Source: Marthasterias glacialis (lineage: Eukaryota > Echinodermata > Asteroidea > Forcipulatida > Asteriidae). Taken from it: a DNA stretch of 64,000 nt. A program made the translations under genes and the position numbers. This document shows positions 12,481-24,735 of this stretch, piece after piece. The notes beneath the pieces were generated by a model. It had not been told where the DNA came from and did no database searches. It saw only the letters and a program-made list of their open reading frames with translations. How positions within the stretch are numbered: the stretch's first letter is position 1; every line of letters starts with the position of its first letter. The stretch covers positions 6,098,174 through 6,162,173 of the forward strand of contig OU452223.1 of the NCBI GenBank assembly GCA_911728455.2, in the 5' to 3' direction.

Positions 12481-13764
12481 GTGTGTGTGTGCCTACCCAC
12501 TTGTACATGTTCAAGTAAGAATTATGAATGAATTTAAAATAATTACTTTAAAAGTTACACTTTAATTACCTATAAAACAAGCTTTATGCCTTGTTTAAAG
12601 TGCTAATTGTTGATAAGTCCTTTTCACACAAATTTGCATGGTTTAGGTTGGTCCAAGGGTCGTATCTTGAAGAAACTACTGTGCACAAAACTGAATGAGA
12701 TTGCAGACGATGGGGAATGAGGTCATAATTCTCGAGCACAATAACGTTGTACATGTATGTGTAAGATATGACTTTGATGCTCGAACCACTTTAACAAATT
12801 ATGACATCATTTAAATCGTAACAACCTGTACAATTTTAATTACATATTGAATAAAATACTAACTTTCACCGTTTATTCAAACAAAAATAAAGTACCTTTT
12901 GCATATTTTAACTCTAAATAATGTCCAACACTAAAAAACCACGTTCATGATTTCGTTGATCTTAGTTTTTGCAGGAGTTTGGTAAAGAGCAAGAGTTACA
13001 TTTTCAAATTTTGAAAAGTTCTTAAAATGTACTATATTCAAACATACATGTGTGTAAGTGATTAGAGTTAGTCACAATTCAGGATTTTTTCGTCATGATT
13101 TGCAAGGGAAATTTCATCTGCAATTTGTACACCTCAAAGTTCAACGAAATGTGGTAAGTCAGCACCTTAACTGCCGATTTAAATGGTGGTATTGTACGCC
13201 TTGCCCCATGCAAAGCATTTATTTACGAAATCTTCCAGTCCAGCCCTGGTCATGACTATGGTGCCAGAGATGTGCATGTACACTACATTGTACGTATACC
13301 AAGAGAGATTCTTTTTTTGTTTATTATGAAAACCAACCATGAAAAGTGGCCTTCCAAAAATGCAATTCCAGGTCTGTTTATTCCTCATGTCAATGCACCA
13401 TCAATTGCTGGCTCTATCCCTCCACCACCAGATATTTATAGTAGACTCTCAGGTTGATCCAAGGCCCTTGCTCTATGATCCCTTTGCAGTGTTTATTCCT
13501 ACAAATGTCTGTACATTACAGGGTACATTATGCGGTTGTATTTCTTCAGCACTCATGCCCAAAGAAACTTAAATGGTGTTTAGCGAGTGGCATTGTCAAG
13601 ACCACCGTAGACTCTAAAATGGGTCTATCATCCATTAAAAAATCTACAAAATCTCTTTAGAATGTGGCAGTTGGTTTAGACCCAATAACTGGGGGCGTTT
13701 AGCCCTTGTATGACGTCAGTCTCCGTTGCACTACCACTGACGTCCTAGGTATTAAGCTTCAATG

Positions 13765-14272
13765 TGAAAAAATTACAAGAGTTATTTTCTCCTATTTTCA
13801 CCTGACGTTGGAAGCTGAAAGTCTGTTCATATATTCCCAGTACTTTAAACTATTTCTTGATTTTTTTTCTAAATATCTGCATTCAGTTTTGGTGAAAATT
13901 ATACTTCAAATAAAACGTGAACTTGTCAAGACCACATCCAGTATCGTCCCGAACATTATGTACTTTCTGATTTAGGCGATTTTCCAGCAATTCTGTTGAG
14001 TCTTAGGCATTTTATTTAACAGATGCGTTTTAAATCTGCCTGCTGGTCCAGTTGCTATATGTTTCATGCTGGGGGATTTTGACCGATATGTCAAAATCTC
14101 AAAAAAATGCGAACAAAATTACAACAGTTGTTTACCCCTATTTTTACCCGATGTTGGAAGCTGAAAGTCCGTTAATATTCCCGGTACTTTAAAATATTAT
14201 TTGAATATCTTTATTAAAGTATCTGCATTCACTTGCAGTGAAAATTATACTTCAAATAAAACGTGAACTTGT
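13765..14272 (+). repeat. Direct duplication of about 165 bp
   Basis: 13765-13930 and 14107-14272 share GTTGGAAGCTGAAAGTC, ATATCTGCATTCA-type and TATACTTCAAATAAAACGTG blocks in the same order with scattered differences. The copies are separated by about 175 bp. Confidence 0.7.
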
Positions 14273-14839
14273 ACATATTATATGAATTGTCCTGCTCATA
14301 ATGTACTTTCCGTGTGAAGTTTCTACATACATGCTCACGCTCACAGTTAATTATGCATTGCTCGCTATTGCCGGGCAATTAAATTTGACAAGGTTTAAAA
14401 TTAGCACGAGCCACCAAAACAGCATGCATTATTTTGCGAGCATGTTCAGTTTATGCACTATTGTAAATGAGCACGGCTGCAGCGTGAACTAGACTGCATT
14501 TGATTACTGAGCGCGTGCGCGCAAATTTTCAATCATGGAATCGGCACAGAAAGTTTTACCGGAGATATCAATTTTCATTTTATTTTCTAAAATAATGTCA
14601 CCCAAGACAAAATTAACAACTTTGAACCCAGCAGTCTTGGAATTCTGGACAAAAGGAATGTTTCAGCTTTCTCTATCTTCAGATTCACTCAGATACTCGT
14701 CTCGTATCAGGCATAAAATAAATAAATATGAAATTATTTTGTTATTTATTTGTTAAATGTTGTTAGCAATGGTGGCAGGGGACCTTTATACCCTAGACTC
14801 CGTCAGTTGTATGCAACGGATGAGTCCGACCATGTCCTG

Positions 14840-14985
14840 GGCCCAATTTCATGGCGCTGGTTACCAAAGAATTCTGTGCTTACAGCGCCCTATAATTTTA
14901 AAGCGCGTACTCCTAATCCTATGGGCCGTGGCAGGGCGTAAGCGCAGCTAATTCCGCGGTTAGCAGAGCCATGAAATTGGGCCCT
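14840..14985. mobile_element. TIR element, single-unit relative of the 56-bp-array element
   Basis: The outer ends are GGGCCCAATTTCATGGCG and GCCATGAAATTGGGCCC. The interior has AGAATTCTGTGCTTACAG and a GCCCTATAA segment matching one unit of the 1824-2439 element. Confidence 0.75.
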
Positions 14986-15582
14986 GATGGGCTAGGGAGG
15001 GCTAGCTAGTATTGTATAAACTTTAACTAGTTAGTATAATCTTATATCTCTGGTAGAATAACTAGATTAGACAGTATACTGTTTAACCTCCATGGTTTAA
15101 CTGTGTAGTGTAAATTGCGGAAACAACGTGACCGCGGACCGGCGCGGCTACATCAAGTTGGTCACTTTTTTATGAAAAAAATCGTGAATCGATCACTACT
15201 TTACGTTTTTTTCACACAGCAGTAGCATAAATCAAATTAAACTTACCAAAACAATGCACTTGGAAACAGGTCACCTTCTAAAATTTGGGGAATTCCTTGA
15301 TCATCATGGTGTAGCTTTCGATCACACTTTCGACGTCCTCATCATACAAAAATGGCGTCAAGCACCATGACGTCATCATCAATATATTGTACCCAGAGTA
15401 ACACTGCAGTAATCTAAGCATAACACGCCACACGCACTAAGTGCCAGACTGTTATTACATTTTTTGTTTTGCTCTCAACTACGTACGACTGTTTGATGGA
15501 TGGCAAATCAAACCACGAAATTAGGGGCGTGATTTTTTGGAGTACCTCGCTAAAACGTCAACGTGTACGTCAACAAAAGAAT

Positions 15583-15633
15583 GGGGGTGGTGACGGGGCA
15601 GTGGTGACGGGGCAGGGGGTGGGTGGGGGTGGT
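15583..15633 (+). repeat. G-rich tract with quadruplex potential
   Basis: A G-rich stretch in which TGGTGACGGGGCAG occurs twice, followed by GGGGGTGGGTGGGGG. Five or more G-runs of three or longer lie within 50 bp, compatible with G-quadruplex formation on the plus strand. Confidence 0.5.
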
Positions 15634-16363
15634 TATTATGGTGGACAATCTATACGTTAAAAGGTCAATGAAGGGCGGCCTAAATAAAATTATTACGTAT
15701 TGTAAACAACGCATTTTTTGTGAATTGTTGAAAAAAATTACACACTTTTCTGAATTTGTCAATAAGGAGTTTGTTAATGTTCGGTGTCATTAATTTACGG
15801 AGTGATGGTGAGTAACCCGACACATAATTATTCAAAGCGCATTTATCTGAAAAATACGGCGAGGGGATACACTTTTTGCAGCGTCATCCAAGGTCAGTCA
15901 TGGGTGAACTTACACATGTACTCTACAGTCCCACAACAACTTTCTGTAAAAGATTTTGAAGTCATGGCTCATTGTCCATTTAGAGAATGTTGAAATATCC
16001 GACATTGTGCCCAGGTATTGTTGACCGCCAACCTGCGTATACTTAGTCTGGCCTATTGCCCCATGCTCTTTTCACCCCACCCCACCCAACCCCATAAAGC
16101 GCAGTTTTTTGTGATGATTTCAATGGTGATATAGGCACACATCAACACTTCACCAATGGGGTAAGGTCTACATCAAAATAGTCCTCAAGATCCGTGTGCA
16201 AACATCAATAACGACACTGAACACCAAAGTTGATGTTTAAAAGTCAAAATATAAATTTCCGTTTGTCTACATGGCCTGGACATTAGGATGGACGTCTCCC
16301 CATCGCTGCCGGCTAGAGGCTCCTACTGAAATCAACGTACTTTTGAATGTACATGGTCACAAT

Positions 16364-17159
16364 ATGGTGGCCCTGAAGGGACATCGCACATCGCAAACGT
16401 GTGCGCATACGTATGCGATGTCGTGAAACAAATCGCGATTATGTGCGCACACGTATGCGATGTCGTGAAACAAATCGCGAATATGTGCGCACACGTATGC
16501 AATGTCGTAGAATAAATCGCGAATATGTGCGCACACGTATGCAATGTCGTGAACCAAATCGCGAATATGTGCGCACACGTATGCAATGTCGTGAAACAAA
16601 TCGCGAATGTGTGCGCACACGGTATGCAATGTCGTGAACCAATTCGCGAATATGTGCGCACTCGTCTGCGAATATATTCGCGATGTCGTGAATGTTATTG
16701 CATACCATTGTCGCATACCTTTGGGGTGATGTCATAGTTGCGGACAATGTGTTAGTGAACTAGGGAGTATGCAAGTGGCCCTGGTCCCATTTGTATTCCA
16801 GACTTGGTGCTTCAACCCCCCAGATCAATAGACATTTTATTCAAAGGTATGCGACAATGGTATGCAATAAAATTCACGACATCGCGAATATATTCGCAGA
16901 CGAGTGCGCACATATTCGCGATTTGGTTCACGACATTGCATACGTGTGCGCACATATTCGCGATTTGGTTCACGACATTGCATACGTGTGCGCACACATT
17001 CGCGATTTGTTTCGCGACATTGCATACGTGTGCGCATATATTCGCGATTTGGTTCACGACATTGCATACGTGTGCGCACACATTCGCGAATTGTTTCACG
17101 ACATTGCATACGTGTGCGCACACGTATGCGATGTGCGATGTCCCTTCAGGGCCACCATA
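16364..17159. mobile_element. 796-bp palindromic element made of 42-bp subrepeats
   Basis: Each end is ATGGTGGCCCTGAAGGGACA in inverted orientation. The left arm (to about 16725) and right arm (from about 16842) consist of several 42-bp units such as TGCGCACACGTATGCAATGT followed by CGTGAACCAAATCGCGAATA. The same 7 bp, TCACAAT, flanks both ends (16357-16363 and 17160-17166), consistent with a target-site duplication. All six frames are open over long stretches because the 42-bp unit is a multiple of three; these are not genes. Confidence 0.85.
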
Positions 17160-17589
17160 TCACAATGGTTTTTTTTTTTTGGGTATTATCCTCGACAATG
17201 CCTGGAATTTACATTGTATTTTTATGATTCTAGTATTTACTCTTTAATTAAATTGCATCACTTGTTCCTGGTGTAAGAATGATATCCGTGGATATTATCA
17301 AGTACAAACAAACACTAATAGGCGGCCACTTTTTCCGAGATGGAGTGCGTGTTCAGACTATACTTTAGTCGGGGATAGGAGTGTATATTTGGATGGGCAT
17401 AGCTAAAACAAACAAATTACGGGCTTATCTCCCAAGATTAAGAATTAAAAAACAAGTTTGGTTGTCTTCATTACATTATTTTGAGGTTGTGGGAATTTTA
17501 AAGTATTTGCAAAGTGTTCTTGAATATTTAGCATTTAGACCGTTGGTTGAAAATACGGGTTACAACATACAGCGTTAGTCGCTATTTTT

Positions 17590-18070
17590 TTTATATTATT
17601 GGCGGTGCATCCAGCCTGCCTGTAACGCCAAGCTACAGAGGCCGGTAGAGGGCGCGCACACAATTATGAGTCGCGACCTGCCCGTAATTTAATTTCCTTC
17701 CAATATTTAATTTCGATTCGTTTGTAACAAATCCGAGAGAGAGAAAAAAAGAGTTTAATAATGAGCATAACATGTGTTGTATTTACTCATTTCTATGTTT
17801 CCCTCTTTCTACATGGCGGTCCGCCGAATGAATTTGCGGTCGGGCCAGACTAAAAGTTTTATAGAAGATCAGGATGGAGGTGGGCTGGCCCGAAAGCTCG
17901 GTGGGTGGGCCTCGCTAGGAATTCTGAGCTAATCGCGGCTGCGTCTTGGAGGCATCTAAAGCAAAGTGGAATGAGTCGACGAAATCCAACTTCGACAGGG
18001 ACCGATTTAATGAGTCCGTGCTTACCGTGGATTTCTTTGCTTACGGTCACGATCACTGTTTGCCACTTGC
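17590..18070. other. CpG-richer segment, candidate promoter or 5' exon
   Basis: It is richer in CpG than its neighbours, with GGCCGGTAGAGGGCGCGC at 17640. On the minus strand a 65-codon frame (KEIHGKHGLIKSVPVEVGFR) ends at 17859, and two donor-like sites (GTAAGC) lie near its start. There is not enough to call a gene. Confidence 0.25.
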
Positions 18071-18412
18071 CAGGTTAGCGCCAAATTTCTAAGCTAGCTT
18101 CGCCTGCCAATTACCATCTTGACTGAATGAGGGGATACTGATATTGCTTCGTGACTGAGGCTATTCCTACTGACACAGAGACGGGGGTCGAATGGAGTTA
18201 GAATTGACACACAAACATTCAGTAATATAATATTATTTTGTTTCCTTGAATAAATTCTAACAAACCATATCAAATCCTTAAGCTTGTTCTATGAGCAAAT
18301 GGGCTAAGCTCGAACTGACGAAGTTGAGACTATTATATCTCATGCAAGTTTCCAGATAGTGGAAAGCTCTGTCTGTGATAGTAATGATAATCACGAAACA
18401 AAGTGGTGGGAT

Positions 18413-18630
18413 TAGGTTGGCTGAGTGGTTCATTTCCCTGCCTTTGAAACCTGTGAACACCGGTTAGAATCCTACCTTAGACCCGCGCTGAGCCTATGAG
18501 GATACGGGTGTCAGTCCCTAACTGATTGCATGGGTTTTCCCCACTGAGGTTTCCCCTCACATTATCTAAAACTGAATATTCCTTCTCGTTTCCTATTCAT
18601 CCTGTCATTTATTGGCGCTAATCGTGCTGT
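18413..18630 (+). repeat. tRNA-derived SINE (family 2)
   Basis: A tRNA-like head (GGCTGAGTGGTTCATTTCCC and CCGGTTAGAATCC) is followed by a body with CAGTCCCTAACTGATTGCAT and GGGTTTTCCCC. A related copy on the minus strand is at 59080-59285 and a fragment near 36,685-36,735. Confidence 0.6.
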
Positions 18631-18639
18631 TGGATGTGT

Positions 18640-20500
18640 AATAAAATTACTAAATTTCTTGTTGATATTTTCATGGCCCTCCGTCCAGGTTAAGCAGGAA
18701 AGTGTTTAGTTCTTGGTTGGATTTTATAGTATGAAGGCACCCGCCGCGCAACATGTTATCTAAGTGGTGAAGAGGAAAATGTGTTACTGAGAATACGAGT
18801 AACAGGGGAGATGCCCCGAAATGGACCGATTGCGCGACCCGCGTCACTTGACCTATTGTGGGTGTTAAATGTAAACAAACACGACTTCCTCCATGGGAAA
18901 GTGCGGTACGGTACAAGATTGTTCATTTGTTATTCGATCGAGGCTTTTCTTTCTCGAAATCTGTGAAAAATATTCCAGAGTTTGTACCAAATACCTTCGA
19001 GTGGCTGAATAAAGCCAGTAAGGACAGTTCAAGCAAGTCTTGGAAATTGTACCGTATACCGAGTAACGTATAAAATAATGCGCATAAAAATAATGCGCAC
19101 GATGTGCACTAGTGCACGACGGAACGTTTAGGCCAGACAACCGCGATCACACACTTTTCAACACAAGAATTTCAAAGTTTTGAAGCTGAATCATCCAAAG
19201 AAATTGCTTTCCAAAACTGTGTGATTCCTTTGCCTATTTGAAATTTCGCAAGGCTAGGTACAATTGCTCACTTCTCTAACGTTCTTTACCTTGTTTACAG
19301 TGATTTAGGCCTATATTACAAACAAAATAACAGGCGGGTGCATGGCTACATCGTCCGCCGCCGGTAGTGCATAACTCAAAATAAACCTCTTTTGTAGTAG
19401 AATACTAGTAGTTCATGAAACAGTAATGTGATTAACATCAATGTCACAACATACAACTTTAATAAAAAAATGGCTGAGTAGCCGTGTTGTTATTACCAAA
19501 AGCCGACTTTTGGTGTGACTCTGTCGGTCACGGCATGTATTTGCTCAGATGACGTAATACCCACAATAGGTGTGCCGGCCGTAGCCATCACTGACGAAGC
19601 CAGACGCGGGTTATCTTGACTTTTTTTAAACGCTTTGTATTCCTCACTTAGCACGGAACCTAACTTTTGTTGAAGACAACCAGTTAAAGTATGATCTACT
19701 AGTACTAAGCAATATCAAGCACTTTGAGATGGCCAGTATACATGTGTATCTGCCTGTAACTATAGTACCAGTGACTGACATAGAGAAGTAGCCGATTTCA
19801 TTGCGTATTCCTTGAGTGTGCGTCTTTTTGTTTTGCACATTCCAAATATTTAAACAAAAATATTCAAAATGTGCTATTAGGTGTTTGCTAATCAAACGTA
19901 CCCCCCAAAAAACCACCTAAAACCAAAACAAAAAACAAACACAAACCCCCCCCCCCCAAAAAAAACCCAAACAAAAACAAAACAAAAAACAAAAAATAAA
20001 AGCATGCAGAGGCAATAAAACAGATTATTTCTATATTTCGTTATTTTCTTTGTTTCAAATTGCTTTTATATTTACATATTGCAGAATGTGACATAATAAA
20101 CTGTAGTATAAAACAACATTATCCTTATAAATAAAAGCTTTCAACAGTATTTCAAAAACAAAAGCTTATCATATAACGTAATGGTATTGACGTCATAATA
20201 CTTCCTACGTGCTTGTGTTAACTCAAACGTGCATATGGCAGCGTGTTCAACATTGGCCATTGACTGACACTTTTTTAAGGCTATGAAAAGCTTGTACAAC
20301 GGCACAAACTGTGTTTTTGCAGGCTGGAACTTAAGGAAAGGACATTTTCATTTATTTTAAGGGCACTTCCATTTAGAAAATCTATTGGACTATTTTAAAA
20401 GGGGCACAAAGGCAAAGAACAGAAAAACAGAGGCACATTTCAGGTTCACAAAAGGTTAGTTCTACCCAGCCTGTGCACCTCTGACAAGCCATAATGTCTA
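18640..20500. other. Non-genic stretch with A/C low-complexity tract
   Basis: No gene is supported. 19915-20005 is an A-rich tract with a poly-C run. Near 19075 AATAATGCGCA is repeated. Confidence 0.45.
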
Positions 20501-20750
20501 CAAAGTGAATATTAGTAACAATAACTTGTAAACTTGTGGGTACAACCATGTGTAAATCTCTTGGGAGAAGTGTTGGCTCTGAAAGGAGCCGGTGTGGTCT
20601 CATATTTTGAACAGTATACTCTGCTCGTCTCCAGGAGTCTGTGGTGGTTTTGAAAATTTGTGGTGTAACAATGCAATGTTTCGATCGCCTTCAGAAGAAG
20701 ATCAAGCATATTTTCCACATCACGGTCAGCTGTTACACCAATTTATATAG
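20490..20750 (-). repeat. Repeat carrying a histone-type stem-loop variant
   Basis: On the minus strand GGCTCCTTTCAGAGCC (20575-20590) differs at one stem position from the histone mRNA 3' stem-loop and is followed by CCCAAGAGA, like a histone downstream element. TGTGGTGGTTTTGAAAAT occurs nearby, and the region resembles 42,640-42,790. No histone coding sequence is adjacent. Confidence 0.5.
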
Positions 20751-21701
20751 TATAAACCCAGTGGCATAAACAGACATTTTCATTTCGAGGGGGGGGGGGG
20801 GTCAAAGACATCATTTTGGGGCAATTTAATGTATTGAACCTAGGGTTTTGAGTGGGGGGGGGGGAGGAAGGGTGGCTCCCACCCCTGCCCCTTCTGGTTA
20901 CACCACTGCATAGACCAAAAAGTGAACTTATGCATTCCAGGGTATTTTCTAGCAGGCAAAATACTACACTAACATATGGGAAATTTGTATCATGGAGATC
21001 ACCAACAAAAATAAGAACTGTAAAAGTAAGATTTTATGTTAAATTCCTCCATTGAGCTGTGTACATATTGTGCCTGCAGGAAGTCCAGGCTCTGTGGCAC
21101 TTTTGTGAACATGTGATGTCACAGGGTTTCATGGTGTAAGTTAGTGTTCTTCAACTACATACAATTCAATTTTTATGTGAAAAAGTTTTGACATTTTGAC
21201 ATCCGTAAAGTTTGACATCCTCACCAACTCTTGTATCTCAATAAAATAAAACCCCTCTGTGTAATAATGCAGTAATAAATAATTTTGAAATGAACTACAA
21301 AATTTAATTAATTATACGGCGTCTTGATGAACATGCAGAAGAATTGGACCAATACTAAACATCAAGTGTTATAGTTAGAAGTGGTATTAACTTTGCGAGT
21401 GAAATAAAAAAGTTGCATACAAGACTTGGATGAAACCTACCAGCACATGATAAAGGTGCAGCTAGACAGCCCCCACTGGGCGAGTTGTGACATTCATGTT
21501 ATTGACACGTACATGTACCTGGTCAAAAAAAAATAAGGGCCAATGATGTCCTCCCAATAGAGATTTGTCTAATCCTCTTAAACAATCCCATTTCAAGGGT
21601 GTCTCACAGCAAAAAAGGAGTTACAGAGTCTTGATTATCAAGATTATCAAATCATCTACACTTCAGCTTTTGGCTGTGATGCATGATAAAATAAACCATT
21701 A

Positions 21702-21722
21702 TGAATGAATGAATGAATGAAT
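21702..21722. repeat. (GAAT)n microsatellite
   Basis: About five GAAT units. Confidence 0.85.
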
Positions 21723-22003
21723 TACACATGAAGCTCCGTTTCCTCTGTGGTTTAAGAAACCCGTTCTTGTTGGACAGCCAGAATGCCATGACTTAAACAC
21801 CTTTGCTTAGCTGTAACCAGTGTTGTAGTCGAGACCAGCCTGTCCAAGACCAAGACCAAGACCTTGGCATTCGAGACCTAATTCAAGGGGGGGGGGGGAG
21901 AGCAGGGCATTTAAGATTAAGCTTAAGCTGCGTCTTGAGACTTATAACACTAACTAATACTTGTCCATTTACAACTCTTAAGATATTTGATTTTTTCACT
22001 GTT

Positions 22004-22206
22004 GTGCAAATATTCCAAGGGTGCATTTTTTTATTTAACTTTTTTTTTTTCAAAGAGGTTTAATTCCTATAATTTTTCTTCTTTTTCCATTATTGCTTCT
22101 TTGCTCTATGAATCAACAAGTGCAAATATTCCAAGGGTGCATTTTTTTTCTTTCTTCAAAGCAGTTAAATTCCTAAAATTTTTCATCTTTTTCTGTCATT
22201 GCAGAA
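22004..22206 (+). repeat. Tandem duplication, 116-bp unit
   Basis: GTGCAAATATTCCAAGGGTG begins each copy (22004 and 22120). Both copies continue with T-rich sequence, TTCAAAG, and TTAAATTCCTA-like sequence. Confidence 0.7.
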
Positions 22207-22349
22207 AATCATTGGCCCTACATGAACAACTTCAAAAAAAAAATCAGTGCTTCACAAGCTGAATATTTCAATCAATACATTGGTTGCAATAGATGCCATC
22301 TTTTATGAGCAAATTGCATTTTGGCTTGCAGCTGTGTCAAGTTCTCTAA

Positions 22350-22450
22350 TAGACCGATGCATTAAGCCCCGCCTACTAACGTATTGACCAATCACAGCCT
22401 TGCCACTGAAAGTCAGACAAAAGTCTGACACATTAAAATCCCATTAGAAA
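22350..22450. mobile_element. Fragment of GACCGATTCATTAAGCCCC TIR family
   Basis: AGACCGATGCATTAAGCCCC and the following ACCAATCACAGCCTTG match the left end of the element at 40423-40687. The right end is not seen nearby. Confidence 0.5.
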
Positions 22451-23574
22451 TCCCATTATAAGCTTTTGGGTAGTAATTTCAATGTGTTTTTTTTTATAAA
22501 CTATTTTTCTAATTACACACAGACAGTGTATTTGTTTTTACCTCCACGTCAGATTACATTTCAAGAAAATAGTGAACGGCATAACAAGCGTGCTGAAAAG
22601 GGGCTTGTTCGGGGAAAGTGAAAAGTTTCAATTGGCCAGAAGTGCCCCCTAGAAAAAATGGTGCACCCCCTTCTGCCCCCCTAAAACTTTACTCTAATTT
22701 CGCCGCTGGTACATCTATCTAAAAAGCTGAAGTCTGTGGGAAACTTTTGAAGGAGCAAGACCAGGCAAAACCAGGGCAACAGAGGCCATGACCTCTGTGT
22801 AATTCCTGGCCTGAGAGATAGCCCGAGATACAGACCAGTTAATGTTTGGCTCCAACAAGTCACCATCCATTTCATCTTAAGCATGATCACAATAAAAAAT
22901 AAATTTAAATATTTTTTTTTAATCTGAACTTCTTCTAAGAAGGAGTATTAAAATATTCCTCTTTAAAAAAAAATGTTCTTCTCTTTTCAATTCTTTATAT
23001 TTGGAGCGATTAACTTGCAAGTTCAAAACACAATAATCACAACTTTCCATCACTCAAGAAACAAATCTCAGAATTTACAAATGCGCAAAATATTTTCTGA
23101 ATTTCTTAGAATTGATGCTGTACACTATAATGTATCATTTACACCATTATTATACATCAATTTACAATCATGATACAATTTTTTCTTCTTCAAACTCTTC
23201 GTTCAGTCGGTAATAACTGTCCTGGTGAGTTTCATACTTCGTGAACATAGTGGGCTGTACAACACTCCTCTAAGAAAGGATTGAAGAGGGGTAGGGGTGC
23301 CAGGGTTCCAGACTTCAACCCCTTCCCTGCTCCATTTTCCCATCGGATTTCAGGATTCATTCACATAGGGGTATGATTCATAGGGTCCGAGTCCATACCA
23401 CGTTATTTCACATTGTCTCTTACTTCTTAGTCCATCCATTCTAAAGAGACCGTTTCAAGATGTTTAAAGATTTCATTGACCTTCAATGATTTTGGCTATG
23501 GCTAGGGCAGTTGGCGTCAGCTAGACTTCAGACACTTCCTTTGGCTGTGTGTAGATGGAACATCTTTTGCTGGC

Positions 23575-23840
23575 TGTGGCTTCAGTAGCCATGTTGACAG
23601 GTTGGCAAACACAGTCATGTGGACATACATTCTAGCTGTAGTGAGAGTCAACTATTCAGACACTCTGGGATGTTTAAATGAACATTCCTAGGCTGTGGCT
23701 GCTGGCTTCAGTAGCCATATTGATATGTTGGCAAATACAGTCATGTAGACATACATTCTAGCTGTAGCCAGAGTCAACCATTCAGACACTCTGGGCTGTT
23801 TAAATGAAGATTCCTAGGCTGTGGCTGCTGGCTTCAACAG
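23575..23840 (+). repeat. Tandem repeat, 126-bp unit, about 2.1 copies
   Basis: GGCTTCAGTAGCCAT-type sequence recurs at 126-bp spacing (near 23580, 23706 and 23832), with shared ACATACATTCTAGCTGTAG and TTCAGACACTCTGGG. Confidence 0.8.
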
Positions 23841-24081
23841 CTTTTCCAACAGACTGTACGCCGGCTTAGGGTGTGCGTATGACATATTGACTTTCTAAAC
23901 AGAATGGTAAGTAATATAGCTGCAGCTGCTGCTCCAAACATGTCCTCATGCGGCGTGGTGTGTCCTTCATTTTGGTTGTCAGCTTCATACAGTCACAACT
24001 TAATAGCAAAGGCAGCAACTGCAGACATCTAGCAAGCTCTATTGCCAGAGAATACAAGCCTTACAAGATGAGTCCTCTCTG

Positions 24082-24440
24082 TGTCACGGCCGATTCGTTT
24101 AGTGCATTGGACCCAAGTTCTTGTGGCGAAGTCATCAGGGTGTGGGTTCGAATCCCTGTCATGACACTTGTGTCCTTCAGCAAGACACTTAACTCTAATT
24201 GCTTCTCTTCACCTATGTGTAAATGGGTACCTGTGAGGGCACAGATGGTTCTTGTGATTGATTTAGCTTGGTGTGCTACATACTTGGCAGCACAGGCTGT
24301 ATACTCCCCAGGGAGCTGAGATGGTTTCGAAATGAATTGGCCCAGTGACCAGGGGTAATAATGTTCAAAGTGCGATGATCATACTTCTTTGAAATTGTGC
24401 TAATAGGGCCCATTATCATTATTATTATTAAGACAAAGTT
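24082..24440 (+). repeat. tRNA-derived SINE (family 1), long copy
   Basis: It starts with a tRNA-like head (CACGGCCGATTCGTTTAGTG, then GGGTTCGAATCCC), continues with GACACTTGTGTCCTTCAGCA, and ends in an ATT-repeat tail near 24430. It lies just downstream of the EF-hand-like gene stop, where the 3' UTR is expected. Confidence 0.75.
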
Positions 24441-24504
24441 ATGCCATTCCTATTGTGCACTCATTTGAACACAGCCAAAAACCACCCCGACGTACCCTCA
24501 ATGA

Positions 24505-24735
24505 TCATTTATCTCTGATATCATTCAGGGGATTGAACACCACCGCTTCATGCGTCATAATAAACAGTGGAAGATACGCCAAGAAATCCAGAAGGTCAAG
24601 CATCCCTTTCTCTCCAAACTTATCCTTGACTTCCTCCAGGTGTTCATCACTGACTCCCCCTGCTCTGAGTTCAATAAGGAGGCGGGAGATGGAGATACGA
24701 TTGGTTGATTCGTCCACACACCATTCAAACAGTTC
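24505..24735 (-). CDS. Exon 15, C-terminal exon with stop
   Basis: The last coding exon: acceptor TAATTTTACAG at phase 0, then 76 codons and TGA. It encodes [20 protein letters not shown] (possibly a degenerate EF-hand), an acidic helix ([20 protein letters not shown]) and a hydrophobic end ([20 protein letters not shown]). The 3' untranslated region must lie to the left; I see no clear AATAAA before the SINE at 24.44-24.08 kb. Confidence 0.82.
   Translation of the reverse strand, partial: ELFEWCVDESTNRISISRLLIELRAGGVSDEHLEEVKDKFGEKGMLDLLDFLAYLPLFIMTHEAVVFNPLNDIRDK

Noticed and set aside
16332-17276. Several open frames of 70-161 codons on both strands with 14-residue repeats (for example RTRMQCREPNREYV)
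   Set aside because: They are products of the 42-bp subrepeats of the palindromic element; all frames are open because the unit is divisible by three.
21803-22262. Two overlapping Phe-rich frames
   Set aside because: They translate T-rich tandemly duplicated sequence with no domain features.
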